Origin: Corinectria fuckeliana
Lineage: Eukaryota; Ascomycota; Sordariomycetes; Hypocreales; Nectriaceae
Assembly: GCA_019137255.1 (NCBI GenBank)
Contig: WPDH01000003.1
Span: 62,181 to 126,180 of the forward strand
Length of the DNA stretch: 64,000 nucleotides
Reading direction: 5' to 3'
In this document: in pieces, positions 1-11,293 of the stretch
How the letters are laid out: each line of letters begins with the position of its first letter
Position numbering within the stretch: position 1 is the first letter of the stretch
Position numbers and translations under genes: made by a program
Notes under the pieces: generated by a model
Told to the model about the DNA's origin: nothing
What the model saw: the letters and a program-made list of their open reading frames with translations, nothing else
Databases searched by the model: none

Positions 1-263
1 ACCGCCAACATCCAGGCATTTAAATATCACATCAACGCCCTGGGATCCTTCTCCTCTTCTCTCCTCCGCCACCTTCAGCCGCACTGCCACACATCGCTGC
101 AGCAGGCAACGACACAAGTTCGCTATTCACTGCGCCGGTTCAGCTTACCCAGGCGACGCAGTGGCTTACTGTCCCCGCTGAGAGCACTTAGGCACCTCCT
201 CATCTGATACCTGCTCACAGCCAAACTCGCTCATTCAAATAACCCCCCCCCGAAGCCGCCATC

Positions 264-3185
264 ATGTATGGCCGTCACTCGAGGCCTCCGCCCTTCTGCG
301 GATGCTTCATCATCATCGAGAAGGAACCCAAGTACCTCCCCCAGGTCAAGGTCGACGCCCACACAACCATCCTCGACACCACCTCCCGCACGACCCTCAC
401 CCAGACCTTTGTCAACCCCAACAAGGACACCGCCCTCGACCACATCCGATACGTCTTCCCCCTCTATGATGGCGTCTCTGTTGTCGCCTTTACCTGCACC
501 GTCGGCACCCGCGTCATCAAGGGCGTCGTCAAGGAGCGCCAGAAGGCCAAGCAGGTCTACGACGAGGCCACTGCCCGTGGCGAGGTAGCTGGTCTGTTGG
601 AGCAGTCGCTTGAGGCTGCTGATGTGTTTGCCACCACTATTGGCAACGTGCCCGCTGGCGAGAAGATCAAGGTCGACATCACCTACCTCGGCGAGCTGAA
701 GCATGATGCTGAAGTTGACGGCGTCCGCTTCACCATCCCTGACAACGTCGTCCCTCGCTACGGCGCTGCCCAGAGCCTGTCCTCCAGCAATGCCTGGTAC
801 AAGGACGATGGCATCTCCATTACCGTCGATGTCGAGATGCCTGCTGGGTCTGCCATCAAGTCCATCCAGTCACCCTCTCATCCCATCTCTGTGTGTATCG
901 GCACCACTTCCACAGCAGCATCTGCGGAGCCTTCGCTTCGGATGGCATCCGCAACACTCTCCCAGGGATTCGCCAGCCTAGACTATGACTTTATCGTTCG
1001 GGTTGTTGGCACCAAGCTTGGCGAGCCGGCCGCCTTTGTCGAGACGCACCCTACCATCCCCAACCAGCGCGCGCTCATGGCCACGCTCGTGCCCAAGTTC
1101 AAGCTGCCCACCGAAAGGCCCGAGATTGTCTTCATTTGTGATCGGAGTGCCAGCATGTCGAGAATAATCCCCGATCTCGTCGCCGCCCTCAACGTCTTCC
1201 TCAAGTCCCTGCCAGTCGGCATCAAGTTCAACATCTGCAGCTTTGGGTCCGACTTCGACTTCCTCTGGCGCAAGTCCAAGACCTACAGCCAGGAGTCTCT
1301 CGACGAGGCCGTTCGTCATGTCAAGGCGTTCAGCGCCAACTACGGCGGCACCGAGATGGTTAAGCCTCTCCGAGCGACGTTTGAACAACGGTACAAGGAC
1401 TTGAACCTCGAGGTCTTTCTCCTCACCGACGGCCAAATCTGGGATCAGGAGAGTCTCTTCGAGCTCGTCAACGCGAAGGTCGCCGAGACCAAGGGCGCCG
1501 TCCGTGTCTTTACTCTCGGCGTGGGGTCTGACGCCAGTAGTGCATTGATCGAGGGAGTTGCCCGTGCCGGTAATGGCTTTTCGCAGACAGTGGGCGACAA
1601 TGAGAAGATGGATAAGAAGGTGGTCCGCATGCTCAAGGGAGCTCTGTTCCCTCATATCACTGACTACGCCCTTGAGATCAAGTATGGAAAGTCCGAGACT
1701 AAGGCCGAAAATGACGACGATTTCGAGGTGGTTGAGAAAGTTCTGGACGCCCTCAGCATCAACACCCTCGTAGAGGAGGAAAAGGAGGCAGAGGAGGAGG
1801 AGCCCAAGGAAAAGATCTCGCTCTTCGATAACAAGCTGGACGATTCCGATGATGTCAAGCTGGCCGAGGCTCCCAACATCGACGCCGAGTACGATCATCT
1901 CCCGACCATTGCCGTCCCTCGATATCTCCAAACTCCCTCTGCGATTCTACCCATGTTCCCCTTCAACCGAACTACCGTCTACGTTTTGCTCTCGGATTCC
2001 ACTCCAGCCGAGAAGCCCACGTCAGTCATCCTAAAGGGGACGTCTAGCCACGGCCCCTTGGAGCTCGAGATCCCTATCGTTAATCTGGCTGACAAGGCTA
2101 CCACAATTCATCAGCTCGCCGCCCGCAGGGAGGTTCAGGAGCTAGAAGAGGGCCGCGGCTGGATCCTCCACGCCAAGGACAGCAGCGGAAAGCTCCTGAA
2201 GGAGAAGCATGAGGGCCGCTTTTCCGATCTGGTGGAGCGCGAGGCCGTCAGGCTTGGTGTCCAGTACCAGGTCGGCGGTAAATGGTGCTCCTTTGTGGCC
2301 GTCGAGGAGTATGACGACACTTCCAATGAGAAGAGCAAGAAGGAGCTAGACCAGGACTTCAATCGCATCATTGATGCCAACACAGTTGCATCCCGTAGCT
2401 ATGCAACGAACAGCCTCGTTGATAGGTCGGGTCCCTTGAGCACGTCAACCATGATGTTCCATGCCAGGGCTCGCCAGTCTGGTGGAGGGTTGTTCGGCAT
2501 GGCGGCCACCTCGGTTGGCAGTCTGTTTGGGGGCAAAGGGCAGGCGAGGCCTTCCGGCTGTGATACCCGGTCTACATCCGGGGCTCCGATGAAGACCTTT
2601 GGTGCGTCGCCCCCTGCTCCTCTAAGAGCCGAGGGGATTCAGTCTGCAGATTTTTTCGGCGGAGGCGGAGGGCTGTTGTCTAACTCCAATGATCTGCGTC
2701 CTTTAGGCCGTGGACCGCCGACATATGGCACTTCCCAAGCTGGAGGGTCATTGTTCGGAGCTGCACCGGCAAGTGTTCAGGACAAGGAATCTTCCGAAGA
2801 TGAGGATTGTGATATCGGGTTCGGATTAATTGATGATGGATATGTACCGGCTCAGGACTTCAGCGCCTCCATCGCGACACCCCTTCAGGCCCTCATCGAC
2901 CTCCAGACCTTTGTCGGCAGCTGGACCTGGAACGAGACGCTGGAGAAGGTCCTTGGGGTTACCTCGGCGGCCGCCTCCAAGCTGAACCTTCCGGCTGCTG
3001 CCGCGAACCACTCGGACCAGGACGTCATCCTGGCCACGGCGTGCGCGGTGGTGTACTTCAAGAAAGACCTGAAGGCTGATAAGGATGCCTGGGAGATGCT
3101 GGTCGAGAAGGCTGAGACCTGGCTGGAGGAGCAGCTTGGTGGAGAGGTGGAGGAGCTGGAGAAGATTGTGGAGGGCCTGTTTTGA
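264..3185 (+). CDS. VIT and von Willebrand factor A domain protein
   Basis: This is a single open frame of 973 codons without introns. Residues ~10-150 match a VIT domain (vault/inter-alpha-trypsin type: early TTLTQTFVNP, then VVKERQKAKQVYDEA). Residues ~285-460 are a von Willebrand A domain. The MIDAS metal site is visible as DRSASMS (DxSxS), a Thr in YGGTEM and an Asp in LLTDGQIWD. The middle (~500-545) is acidic and Glu-rich. Residues ~740-860 are Gly/Ser/Pro-rich with FGG and LFG repeats, probably disordered. A helical segment ends the protein (LEKVLGVTSAAASKL onward). There is no signal peptide, so it is likely cytosolic. The VIT-vWA pair is known from inter-alpha-trypsin heavy chains and PARP4; the fungal role is unknown. 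The ATG follows a C-rich leader and is the first in frame. The architecture is sure, the function is not. Confidence 0.93.
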   Translation: MYGRHSRPPPFCGCFIIIEKEPKYLPQVKVDAHTTILDTTSRTTLTQTFVNPNKDTALDHIRYVFPLYDGVSVVAFTCTVGTRVIKGVVKERQKAKQVYDEATARGEVAGLLEQSLEAADVFATTIGNVPAGEKIKVDITYLGELKHDAEVDGVRFTIPDNVVPRYGAAQSLSSSNAWYKDDGISITVDVEMPAGSAIKSIQSPSHPISVCIGTTSTAASAEPSLRMASATLSQGFASLDYDFIVRVVGTKLGEPAAFVETHPTIPNQRALMATLVPKFKLPTERPEIVFICDRSASMSRIIPDLVAALNVFLKSLPVGIKFNICSFGSDFDFLWRKSKTYSQESLDEAVRHVKAFSANYGGTEMVKPLRATFEQRYKDLNLEVFLLTDGQIWDQESLFELVNAKVAETKGAVRVFTLGVGSDASSALIEGVARAGNGFSQTVGDNEKMDKKVVRMLKGALFPHITDYALEIKYGKSETKAENDDDFEVVEKVLDALSINTLVEEEKEAEEEEPKEKISLFDNKLDDSDDVKLAEAPNIDAEYDHLPTIAVPRYLQTPSAILPMFPFNRTTVYVLLSDSTPAEKPTSVILKGTSSHGPLELEIPIVNLADKATTIHQLAARREVQELEEGRGWILHAKDSSGKLLKEKHEGRFSDLVEREAVRLGVQYQVGGKWCSFVAVEEYDDTSNEKSKKELDQDFNRIIDANTVASRSYATNSLVDRSGPLSTSTMMFHARARQSGGGLFGMAATSVGSLFGGKGQARPSGCDTRSTSGAPMKTFGASPPAPLRAEGIQSADFFGGGGGLLSNSNDLRPLGRGPPTYGTSQAGGSLFGAAPASVQDKESSEDEDCDIGFGLIDDGYVPAQDFSASIATPLQALIDLQTFVGSWTWNETLEKVLGVTSAAASKLNLPAAAANHSDQDVILATACAVVYFKKDLKADKDAWEMLVEKAETWLEEQLGGEVEELEKIVEGLF

Positions 3186-3890
3186 CGAGGCCTTTCGACG
3201 ATGGATGAATGGATGTTATGATCCGGAAAATGGGCTGTGATAGGGATGGGCTTATGGAGGACTTGGGATTAGGACTGGCACTGGGATTGGGCTCCGTAAC
3301 GGTGAACTTGAGCCAAGGTTGGGTCTCATGGGAATAACCTGAGTAACGAATGGCAACCAAGTGTTTTTAAGTATGTCTGAGTGGGCTGTGAATGATAAAT
3401 ACTTCAAATAGGCCGAGACTTTCTCTTGTTATAATTGCTAAAGCAAGTGAGCATATCGTAAGCATCATGTCTAAGAGTAAGAGTATACCTTGGTAGTTAG
3501 ATAGGAAAATGACTTGGAACATTACCCTTGAGTCAATTAGTGATGTTATCGGTTTCTTAACCCAGGTCCTACAGCTCATGCAAGTGTTCCAGGCGTAACA
3601 GGTAGAGGACCTGGGAAATTCTGTCAACCAACAATATTCACCGCAAGTCCCGTTCATGCTGGGAGCTTCCCTGAGCCTCATGGATGGGAATCTAAAGGCA
3701 CTCGGTAATGGAGCATCTACTGGAATTGTAGGTCATGAATGGCTATGGAGGATCAAAACAGGTTCTGTTGGTTCGCTAGCATACTTGCGTCCGAATGACC
3801 TTGCCCGACCGTGAACCACTTATTGGCCAGTCGACTTACGAAAACCAACTACAATAAAGAATTATCAGTGGCATTAACTCAAAGTTGCTC
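3186..3890. other. Intergenic, convergent 3' ends
   Basis: About 700 bp lie between the stop of the VIT/vWA gene and the stop of the minus-strand phospholipase gene. I see only short random frames. It should hold both 3' UTRs. Confidence 0.6.
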
Positions 3891-6115
3891 CTATACCAAT
3901 AATATAATAGCCGAAAGGATAGCCGGGGCATAAAAACCACACCCGGTGAGCCGATCGAGTGACCCTGCAGACCTTTGCTGGACGTCTTTCTGGTCCTTAC
4001 TTTCGCTTTTAGCCCACACCGTATCATTCCACTCCTGGTACGCCAAGCTCCGGTCCAATCTCAGTGACAGGTCAAAGTCTTCTGGGGTGACTTTCTCTGT
4101 GCTCTCTTTGCCATCCCAGCAATGCTTATCGAAACACTCCTTGCACTGCTCCGGCATTTCCGTGCCCAGACGCTTCAAGGCTCCCATTATAGCCGCGCAA
4201 GCCAAGCACGCCGGCCAGTTGGAGTCGAAGGTGCCGTTTCCGTATGTTGCAAGTTGGAATGCGTTGTCGAGCGTCAGGTCAAGCTCGTTGTCCGTGAACG
4301 AATCCTTTCTGTACGAGAAGTTGGAGTAGCTGGACCACGGAGAATTGGGCAGGTACAGGACGAGCGGCGTGCCCTCCGGGGCGTCACAGCCAAAGAAAGC
4401 GGGCTGCCTGGTGAAGTTCTGAGTCACCATGGTGTCGACGTTTGGAATGTCGGGAAACGGAATGTTGCCCTCGGAGGCGGAGAGAGCGGTGTCTGGAGGC
4501 GGGTTAGCTTGCGATCCTCGGTGCTGCTGTGATGCAGACATACTGATAAGATTCGTGCCGTTCACCCAAGCGTTGGGGGCATCGGATGAAGCCTCGTACA
4601 CAATGATGAAGTCGAGTTCGCGGTCGGGGATGATGAGTGGGCGGATAGGATTCGTCTCGCCTGTGAGACTCCCGTCGACCTATTCAGTTTAGAGGCAATG
4701 CTAAGAGTTTTCAGTATGTGACTTACAAGGAGAAGCTCCGAAATATTGTTCATTGCATCGTTATAGTCTAAGAATGGGTTTGGATAAGTGGCCCACATAG
4801 ATTCATTGAACGTTTGGTTGAACTCCATGGCCGTCTCATTGACGAGCTGCACGAACGGACTCTGTTCTTGATCGGAGGGTATCGGAATGTCATCTGACTG
4901 GCCCGACGACGATTGACGAGCATCTAACCCACGCTTTGCAAAGATGGGGATATCGTAGAAGGCATCGATGAAATAAGCAGTGAAGGCATTGGTCGTCGAG
5001 CCCTGTACGAAAGTGAGCTTGTCGAACCCCTGCACGCACTGGCTCTGATTCTGCGTTTTTCCTTCCGCCATGGCCGTCCCAAGCCATTCGGTAGGCATGA
5101 AGGCCTGGACTCTCCCTCCAAGCCAGCTGCCGAACTCGAAGGGAGTGACTTCGTACGAGGTGAGGTTGAAGCCGTTGGTTTTGTTGTTGCCGGGATACAT
5201 CAGCTTGCCGATTTCCGGAGACTCGCCGGGGACGACCTCGGCGAGGACCATGATGGGCATCGGGGCATTGCCGAGCGCAAACGCACCTCCGGGCAGAGCA
5301 ATGTCCGAGTAGTTGCTGTAGGCCTGGTCCTCGGGCAGCCAAACGGCCCAGAACCGCCCGAAGGTGTCGGCGACGGAGACGGGAAACCCGGCTTCTGCTT
5401 TTGCGCCTGCGTTTTCAAAGATGCTCCCGAAGAACTCGGTCGTGTTTCCGCTCCGGCCTTGGGCGTACGGGACGGAGAAGTCGATTGCTCTGCGGATTCC
5501 GTCTGTCGAGCTGAAGTTGGTCGATGCTCTGTTCGTGTCAGTCAGCACCGGGCGCGTAGGCGATTGCCGACGAGACCTTACATGGCGGCCACCGTTACCG
5601 CGCCGCCTCCACTCAGCCCTGTGATGTACGACAGGATCTGCGTGAGGCCGCCGGTGTGGGCTTCTCTCGCAGGGGGGTGGCGAGCATCAAAGGCCTGCCA
5701 GATCCCGAGGCCTCCGATGCCGGATTGCGTGCCGCCGCCGGAAACAGAGAGGCCCACGACGGGGAAGTTGCTGGAGTTTAGTTGTTGCACGAAGCTTGAA
5801 ACGTCGAGGCCGGATACGTTTACGAGCTCCAGGTAGTCGCGAAGCTCGGGGATGATTTGCTTGCTTCGGGAATCTCGCCATGAGCGTTCGGCTTTGGACA
5901 GGCCCTTGTTCCGTCAGTTGGTTCTATGATAAGTTGAGTGAGGCTCTGGGGCGTACGTCGGATGCATTTCGGACTGCCAGGTCTCGCGGACACTCGGTGT
6001 ATACAGGGGCATATGGGTCGGCTTCGTTTTGGCCTTGTTGGGCCTGAGTGGGTATGGCCTTGAGTGCGAGTAAGGCTGTGGAGATAAATACCGATTGCGA
6101 GTACGTCAAATGCAT
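3891..6115 (-). CDS. GPI-anchored phospholipase B / lysophospholipase
   Basis: Four exons: 6115-5957, 5904-5582, 5528-4727 and 4679-3891, giving 690 aa. Introns are 52, 53 and 47 bp with GT-AG ends. Residues 1-24 are a signal peptide ending ALKAIPTQA. A glycine-rich oxyanion loop (LSVSGGGTQSG, ~residues 105-115) and the nucleophile motif GLSGGG (Ser about residue 151) mark the cPLA2/phospholipase B fold. VDGSLTGETNPIRPL at the start of exon 4 is the catalytic Asp motif (Asp ~430); the family usually has DGG where this has DGS. Many N-x-S/T sites suggest heavy glycosylation, and Cys-rich DSNWPACLACA near the end is typical. The C-terminal hydrophobic tail (FYAPAILSAIILLV) follows a small-residue stretch, which fits a GPI signal. 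Fungal enzymes of this type deacylate phospholipids and lysophospholipids at the wall or outside the cell. Confidence 0.93.
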
Positions 6116-7630
6116 GATTACAGAATCCCAAATGCTTCCTTAATGTATCAATAGAGTAGGTTCAAGATTAGCAACCAGTTTGTGTGAAGACTAATAGATT
6201 GCACATTATATATCTATGTTCCTACGACAGAGTTTAGGCTTACAAGGCTGGCGGAAAGCCCCATTCCCGAACATTCCAAACGGATGAGGCCGCGGTGGGA
6301 AGAGGGTCCCAATGAATAGTGTCAAAGTCAATGCATACGGTTCTAGGGGCAATTCTTAATCGAGCTTCGATGGTTCCGACGTGCGTCTTTGATTGATAAA
6401 GCTGGCGGCCTGCACTCCTCGTAGTGTGGGATCTGCCGTACGGTTGCGGTGAGTTACTGGAAGAGGCGTAAACTCTAACAAGGATGATGAACCGGACATG
6501 TTTAGGCTGTGATATTGGTGGCTGACGGGAGTAGTAGCGGAATCACTCTTGCAGGTTCTCGAGGTGTTGCGATCGATAAATAACCCAGGACGCCTGTGCC
6601 GGGGTTGAGTAACTACTGTCTAGCCTTTTTCCATCGAGCTCGTCAAAGCTTAGCTAGATGTGATCAGTCAGGGCGTTAAGCTTAAAAGAGTGTACTCTAT
6701 CTTCTCTGACTATGCTGTAGATCTTTACGTGACCACAGACTTTGATAGTCTCGTATAGAAGACGAGTGGAGGGCCGTCGAATAGACAAGCAAGTCACTAA
6801 GCAGCGAGCTCTAGTAATCTTGTCTCAGTGAAACGTCCATGCTGGTCTCACCTATAAAGCAATGGAGGTATACACATGTAACATTGGAGGTGTACTGGAA
6901 GTGGCGTGGCATCGTAGACTACTGTAGGCATTGCACTCGCAGAGCTGCCCCAACCGGCTGGGCGAACTCTAAGTGGCCCGAGAGAAAACTAGGAACCCGC
7001 GTCAGTGTCTATAGTCTTCTAGCCGCAAATAAAGTGCTTTGTTTGACTTGAGGTTGGCGTGATTTCTGTGCTAGATAGCCAACCATACCATCCTTCTCAC
7101 ACCCGACTCAACTGCCTAGTAAATAGGCTACCTTAGCGAAGACGACGAAAAAATATATTCCCGGGCTACCACAAGGGATCGTCATCATCTCCAGAAAGTG
7201 GATGAGTGGTGGCCGGCTTGTGCAGAACGTACGTCACCCAGCGCCACCAGCTCCTTAGCGATAGTATCAACAAGGCGAGATGCAAGGATTGATCGTCCGC
7301 GGAATAGCAATGAAGCTGACAAGGAAAAGCTAGGATGCTGGTTAATTCGAGGCCTAGAAGAGGCGTCATCTTCAACTTGCTTCGTGTGAGCTGTATTGCA
7401 ATGTTCTCCGTATACAGAGCGTGCAGATTTCGGATCATGGTACAGTAAACTTGGGAGATTGCGCGTCCGACCTCAGTTGTCCCCGGAGACGACGTTGGCT
7501 TGACTATGTCTCATTCCACGCGCGCGTATCTATGGAAATCTAGGTATCTATCTAATGTACTCCCAAGGATTATTCCGAGATCGGCTACACAAACTCCCAA
7601 TTCTTTTTTTTTTTTATAGGTTTAGAAAAT
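6116..7630. other. Intergenic, 1.5 kb
   Basis: Upstream region of the phospholipase gene running to the 3' end of the Crh gene. It includes a T-tract at 7603-7616. The few short frames (for example 6839-7051) show no recognisable motif. I see nothing else in it. Confidence 0.6.
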
Positions 7631-8874
7631 TTAGAGGTGGCCAAGGATGGCAATGGCAATTGCGCTGAAGAACATCCAGGCGCTAGGCGAGATGCTCACG
7701 CCGAGGCCGACGGTGGCGGACGTTACAACGGCGACGCCGGACGAGGTCGGGGTCGGGGTCGTGCCGGAGCTGTTGCTGGCCGACTCGGTAGCGCCGGCGA
7801 CGGAGACGGTGCTGGCGGAGTCGGTGCTGGCGGAGTCGGACTTGGAGACGGCGGAGTTGGATTTGGAGCTGGAGCCGGTGGCAGTCTTGGTAGAGCTGCT
7901 GCTGGACGAGGAAGACTTGGAGTCCGAATCGTCGCTGTCGTTGACGTCGATGCTGGAGTAGTCGCCCGTCTGGTCGCCGTAGGTGTAGCTCGCGCCGGTG
8001 TTGAAGTTGGTGACCTTGACGCTCTCGACCGTCATGGTGAACGGCCCGTCGTCGTAGTCGGTCTCGCCGCCGGCCCACTCGATGGTGCCCTCGGAGTTGT
8101 CGCTGTCGCCGCCGGCCCAGACGCCCAGCTTGACGCGCATGGGCGTCTGCGGGTACTTGGCGCCGCTTTCGGCGTCGTCGTAGGTCAGCGTGCGCACCGC
8201 CGTGCCGTCGACGTACCACACGCACGAGGCCTCGGTCCAGTAGATGGTGTAGTTGTGGCTGGTGCCCTGCGTGTCCGTCACCGTCGTGTCCGACTCGCCG
8301 GCCGTCGAGGAGCTGTCGCCCTTGCCGAAGTAGTTGGTCTGGACGTTGTCTGCCTCGCCGCCGAGCCATTCCCAGTCGCTGTATTACATGTTAGTGGGGG
8401 GGGGAACTCGCCCTGAAGCCAATACCGGGGTGGGACTTACATCTCATCGAGATCGTCCGAGAGCAGGACGGCGCAGGACACGATGCCGGTTCCGGCGGCG
8501 GCCTTCATGTGGACCTCGACGCGGCCGAAGAAAATGTACCATTGCGTCTGGATGGTCGGGGCGTCGCCCTTGGAGGTGACGGTGAACTCGGCGCCGCTGT
8601 CGGTGTAGTCGACGTCGGCGGAGCCAATCGACTCCCAGTTGTCCGAGTCGGCGCCGGACGTGAAGTCAACCGAGTAGGTCGAGGACGAGAGAGCCGTGTC
8701 GGAGTCACAGTCGGCTAAGGCAAGCAACAGTTAACAAGACTTATCCCGGAAATGAGCGGGGACAGAGCAGGACTTGTACTAACTGTCGTTGATAGGGTTG
8801 CAGTCACTGTAGGTTTGAGCCGCGGCCCCGGTCAACAAGGCCGCCGCCAGAGCGAGAGGATAGTGCGTGAGCAT
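7631..8874 (-). CDS. Crh-type GH16 cell-wall transglycosylase, GPI-anchored
   Basis: Three exons: 8874-8784, 8714-8441 and 8378-7631, giving 370 aa; introns 69 and 62 bp. Residues 1-20 are a signal peptide (LALAAALLTGAAA, mature start QTYSDCNP). The catalytic GH16 motif DEIDWE lies at residues 120-125 and is split by intron 2 inside the Ile codon. NYFGKGD, TIYWTEASCVWYVDG and GVWAGGDSDN are typical of the CRH1/UTR2 family, which joins chitin to beta-glucan in the wall. From about residue 270 the chain is a Ser/Thr/Asp-rich linker (runs of Ser and repeated SDSAST). It ends in a hydrophobic tail (SPSAWMFFSAIAIAILGHL) after a small-residue stretch, as expected for a GPI-anchor signal. Alternative frames across this Ser-rich repeat are long but non-coding. 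Confidence 0.94.
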
Positions 8875-9450
8875 TGCGGTTTAGTTTTAAAGATGTTGAT
8901 ATACAAGCGAGAGTAAGAAATGGTATGAAGAGACAGACAGGACAGCGGGCCAGGACAGACGGAGACGATGTTATAGACGAAAAGACTCGAAAGGGGAAGA
9001 AAACCACATATCAAGCAAGTTCATCGCTGGGCCACAACGACAGAGCGTACGTGGATGGTGTTGCGTAACCCGGCAGTACGGATGAAGCCATTTGTGGGGT
9101 TTGGCGCCAGGACGACGCGTGGTGATGTGGAACCGCAGCGTCCCCCTTTTTTCCTTTTTATATCGTTGACGCTTGGGTAGCTTGGCACTTAGACAGACGT
9201 AGACGCGTGTCCAAAGGGAGGAAACAGAAGAAGAGAGGCCTCTTGGACGTCGATTGACCCTGCTCCATCGTGGCTGTGGTGGTGTTAGCCGCCGCGCGCT
9301 AGTCTTGGCATCGCGTCGCATCGCATCGCATCGGCGTTCCTGGGCTACTGTTGCAGTCGGGCAGCATTAACTGGGGGTTGAAGTTGCTTCTGATTGATTA
9401 AGTGGTTCGTCCGATGTTGGCCGTTGCGGGCCGACTTGGGCTGTAAGCCT
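8875..9450. other. Intergenic between Crh and HPP genes
   Basis: Promoter of the Crh gene and 3' region of the HPP gene. It contains a short pentanucleotide repeat of the TCGCA type at about 9309-9333. No gene is seen. Confidence 0.6.
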
Positions 9451-10548
9451 CTATAGTCTATTGCTGATCTCCTCCAGCAGCTGCATCTCTTCGAGCGAGA
9501 TGTAAACGTGGCTGGGCAAGACAAGCTGGCCTGGCCGGATGATGACCTCTTTGCTCTCACACTCCTGCTGCTGCTGCTGCTCCTCCTTCTCCTGCTCCTG
9601 CTCCTGCGGCTGCTCTTGCTCGTTCCTCGTCCGCTCGCTACCATCGTCCGTCCTCATCTCCTCCACAGCGCCCCGCTTGCTCTCCTCGTCGGCCTCCACC
9701 GCGGGCCGGCGCCGGCGCAGATCCTCGGGGGTCCACCAATACGAGGGAAAGGTGCGCTGGACGTTGTTGACCAGCAGGGCGACGGCGAGCATGACGGCGC
9801 AGTTGAGCATGACGACGGGCACCAAGAACCAGCCCAGCCGCAGGATCTGGTCGTCGACCACGGCCAGCAGCGCCGTGGCCCCGGCCGGCGGGTGCACCGT
9901 CTTGGTCAGCGCCATGACGGCCGTGACGGACGCGCACGACACGGCGCCGCCGACCCACCGGATCGCCGCGAAGTGCGGGCTGAGCTGGAAGAGCTTGCCG
10001 ACGGCCACGCCCAGCGCCGCCGCCAGCATCTGCCCGAGGAAGAAGTTGCGCGGCTGCGCGAGGGGAGACTCGATGGCGTAGAACTCGAGCACGGCACCAG
10101 CTCCCTAACCGGCCCATGTTAGCGAGCCCCATGTAGGCAGGGTATGTGTGTATATACATGGGATTGCACGGCGATGGCTGCAATGTAAAATGAAGTAAAA
10201 TGAAGTAAAATAAAACATCTAAATGCAGATACGAGCTCGAGGGGGAGGGGGAAAGAAGGGGGCCCAGGACGGACGACTTACAAAACTGCCCACGATGATG
10301 GGGGCGCCACGCTCTGTGAAGGCCGGGATGCGGTCGGACACGACCTCGATGACGCTGACGGCGCAGAAGACGCCGACAAAGGCCCAGGCGATGGGGACGA
10401 CGTTGCCAATGTCGCGAGGCTTGGCTCTGCGGTGGCCGAGGAAGTAGGCGACCGGGTAGGGGATGTGATGCCAGGGCGGCGGCGGGACGAAGCGGTTGAG
10501 GACGCGGTCAATGTCGAACCTCCATGTTGTGGGATGCCCCAGGGGCAT
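9451..10548 (-). CDS. HPP-family integral membrane protein
   Basis: Two exons: 10548-10282 and 10104-9451, giving 306 aa, separated by a 177-bp GT-AG intron. The family signature is present as KTVHPPAGATAL, with the HPP triplet at residues 160-162. Four hydrophobic segments are visible: PIAWAFVGVFCAVSVIEVV, the GAGAVLEFYA region, GGAVSCASVTAVMAL and LGWFLVPVVMLNCAVMLAVALLV. N-terminal FDIDRVLNRFVPP and ESPLAQPRNFFLGQ are also conserved in fungal HPP proteins. The C-terminal ~90 residues are polar, with a Gln/Glu-rich run (9570-9620, CTG/CTC repeats on the plus strand), and are probably cytosolic. HPP proteins have been linked to nitrite transport in chloroplasts and cyanobacteria; the fungal role is open. 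An in-frame ATG at 10614 would add 22 residues; I prefer 10548 because the conserved N-terminus begins there. Confidence 0.9.
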
Positions 10549-11129
10549 TGTGGGTGAGTGGGCAGATGGGTGAAGAGGTGGATGGGTGTGTGTAGAGGGT
10601 CCTCTCTCGAGCATCCGTACGCTCTCTCCGAGTTGGTCGCGGTGGTGGTTGGTTGGTGGTTGAAGTCTTGACTCTCTCTCCCTCGCTCACTCTGTCCTCC
10701 CACTCTCCGACCTCTCTGCCAACCGTCTTCGTCGGGGTTTCTCCCACAATTGAACCAATCGGACTAGGTGACGGACGTTGAATTTGTGTAGCGGAAATGG
10801 CCCTTGGCCGTCTAGTCTCGTCTGGGTGCTAGGGCAAAGGCCATGCTGATCCAGGAATCCCACGATGCGGCCTTCTCGCTTCAACAATAGTAGCCGCGGA
10901 ACCCGTCGAAATAGGAAGAGGGGGGGAGCACACGAAGCCCCGTCCCTTATAGACAGGCCGACAGAACATGCCCGCGGAGATTGTCAAACCCAGCGACGCG
11001 CAGAGAAGCGCGCTGTTGTGTCATTGGCATCCTGAGGGTGTGATTTCGTAATGCATTCTGTTGGTTGCCCTGTCATGAGCAAGCTGTTTGCCAAGCTTGG
11101 CAACTGTGGGGGGGGATTGCCCCAGATAC
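10549..11129. other. HPP promoter and left flank of the retroelement
   Basis: Non-coding 5' region of the HPP gene. The last five bases, GATAC at 11125-11129, are the left target-site duplication of the retroelement. Confidence 0.6.
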
Positions 11130-11293
11130 TATTGATGTGACTGCGTGTATTGTGTAACTGTACTAAGCTAGGAAAAGGGGGCGGAACGGTGAGTCCCCAA
11201 GGGGATCGCTATTATCGCTAGATGCCTAGCATCTAAGGCAGAAATGTGGATAGTGCCTGATAGCAGGCCTGACTAGTGGTCCTACTACTAACA
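11130..11293. repeat. Left LTR (164 bp)
   Basis: It aligns without gaps to 17393-17556. I count 23 differences, all transitions and no transversion. This copy is the less mutated of the two, but it carries four A/T bases where the right copy keeps G/C. Confidence 0.9.

Noticed and set aside
978..1931. 317-codon minus-strand frame
   Set aside because: Antisense shadow of the VIT/vWA gene.
7637..8416. 259-codon plus-strand frame rich in Gly and Ala
   Set aside because: Antisense of the Ser/Thr-rich linker of the Crh gene.
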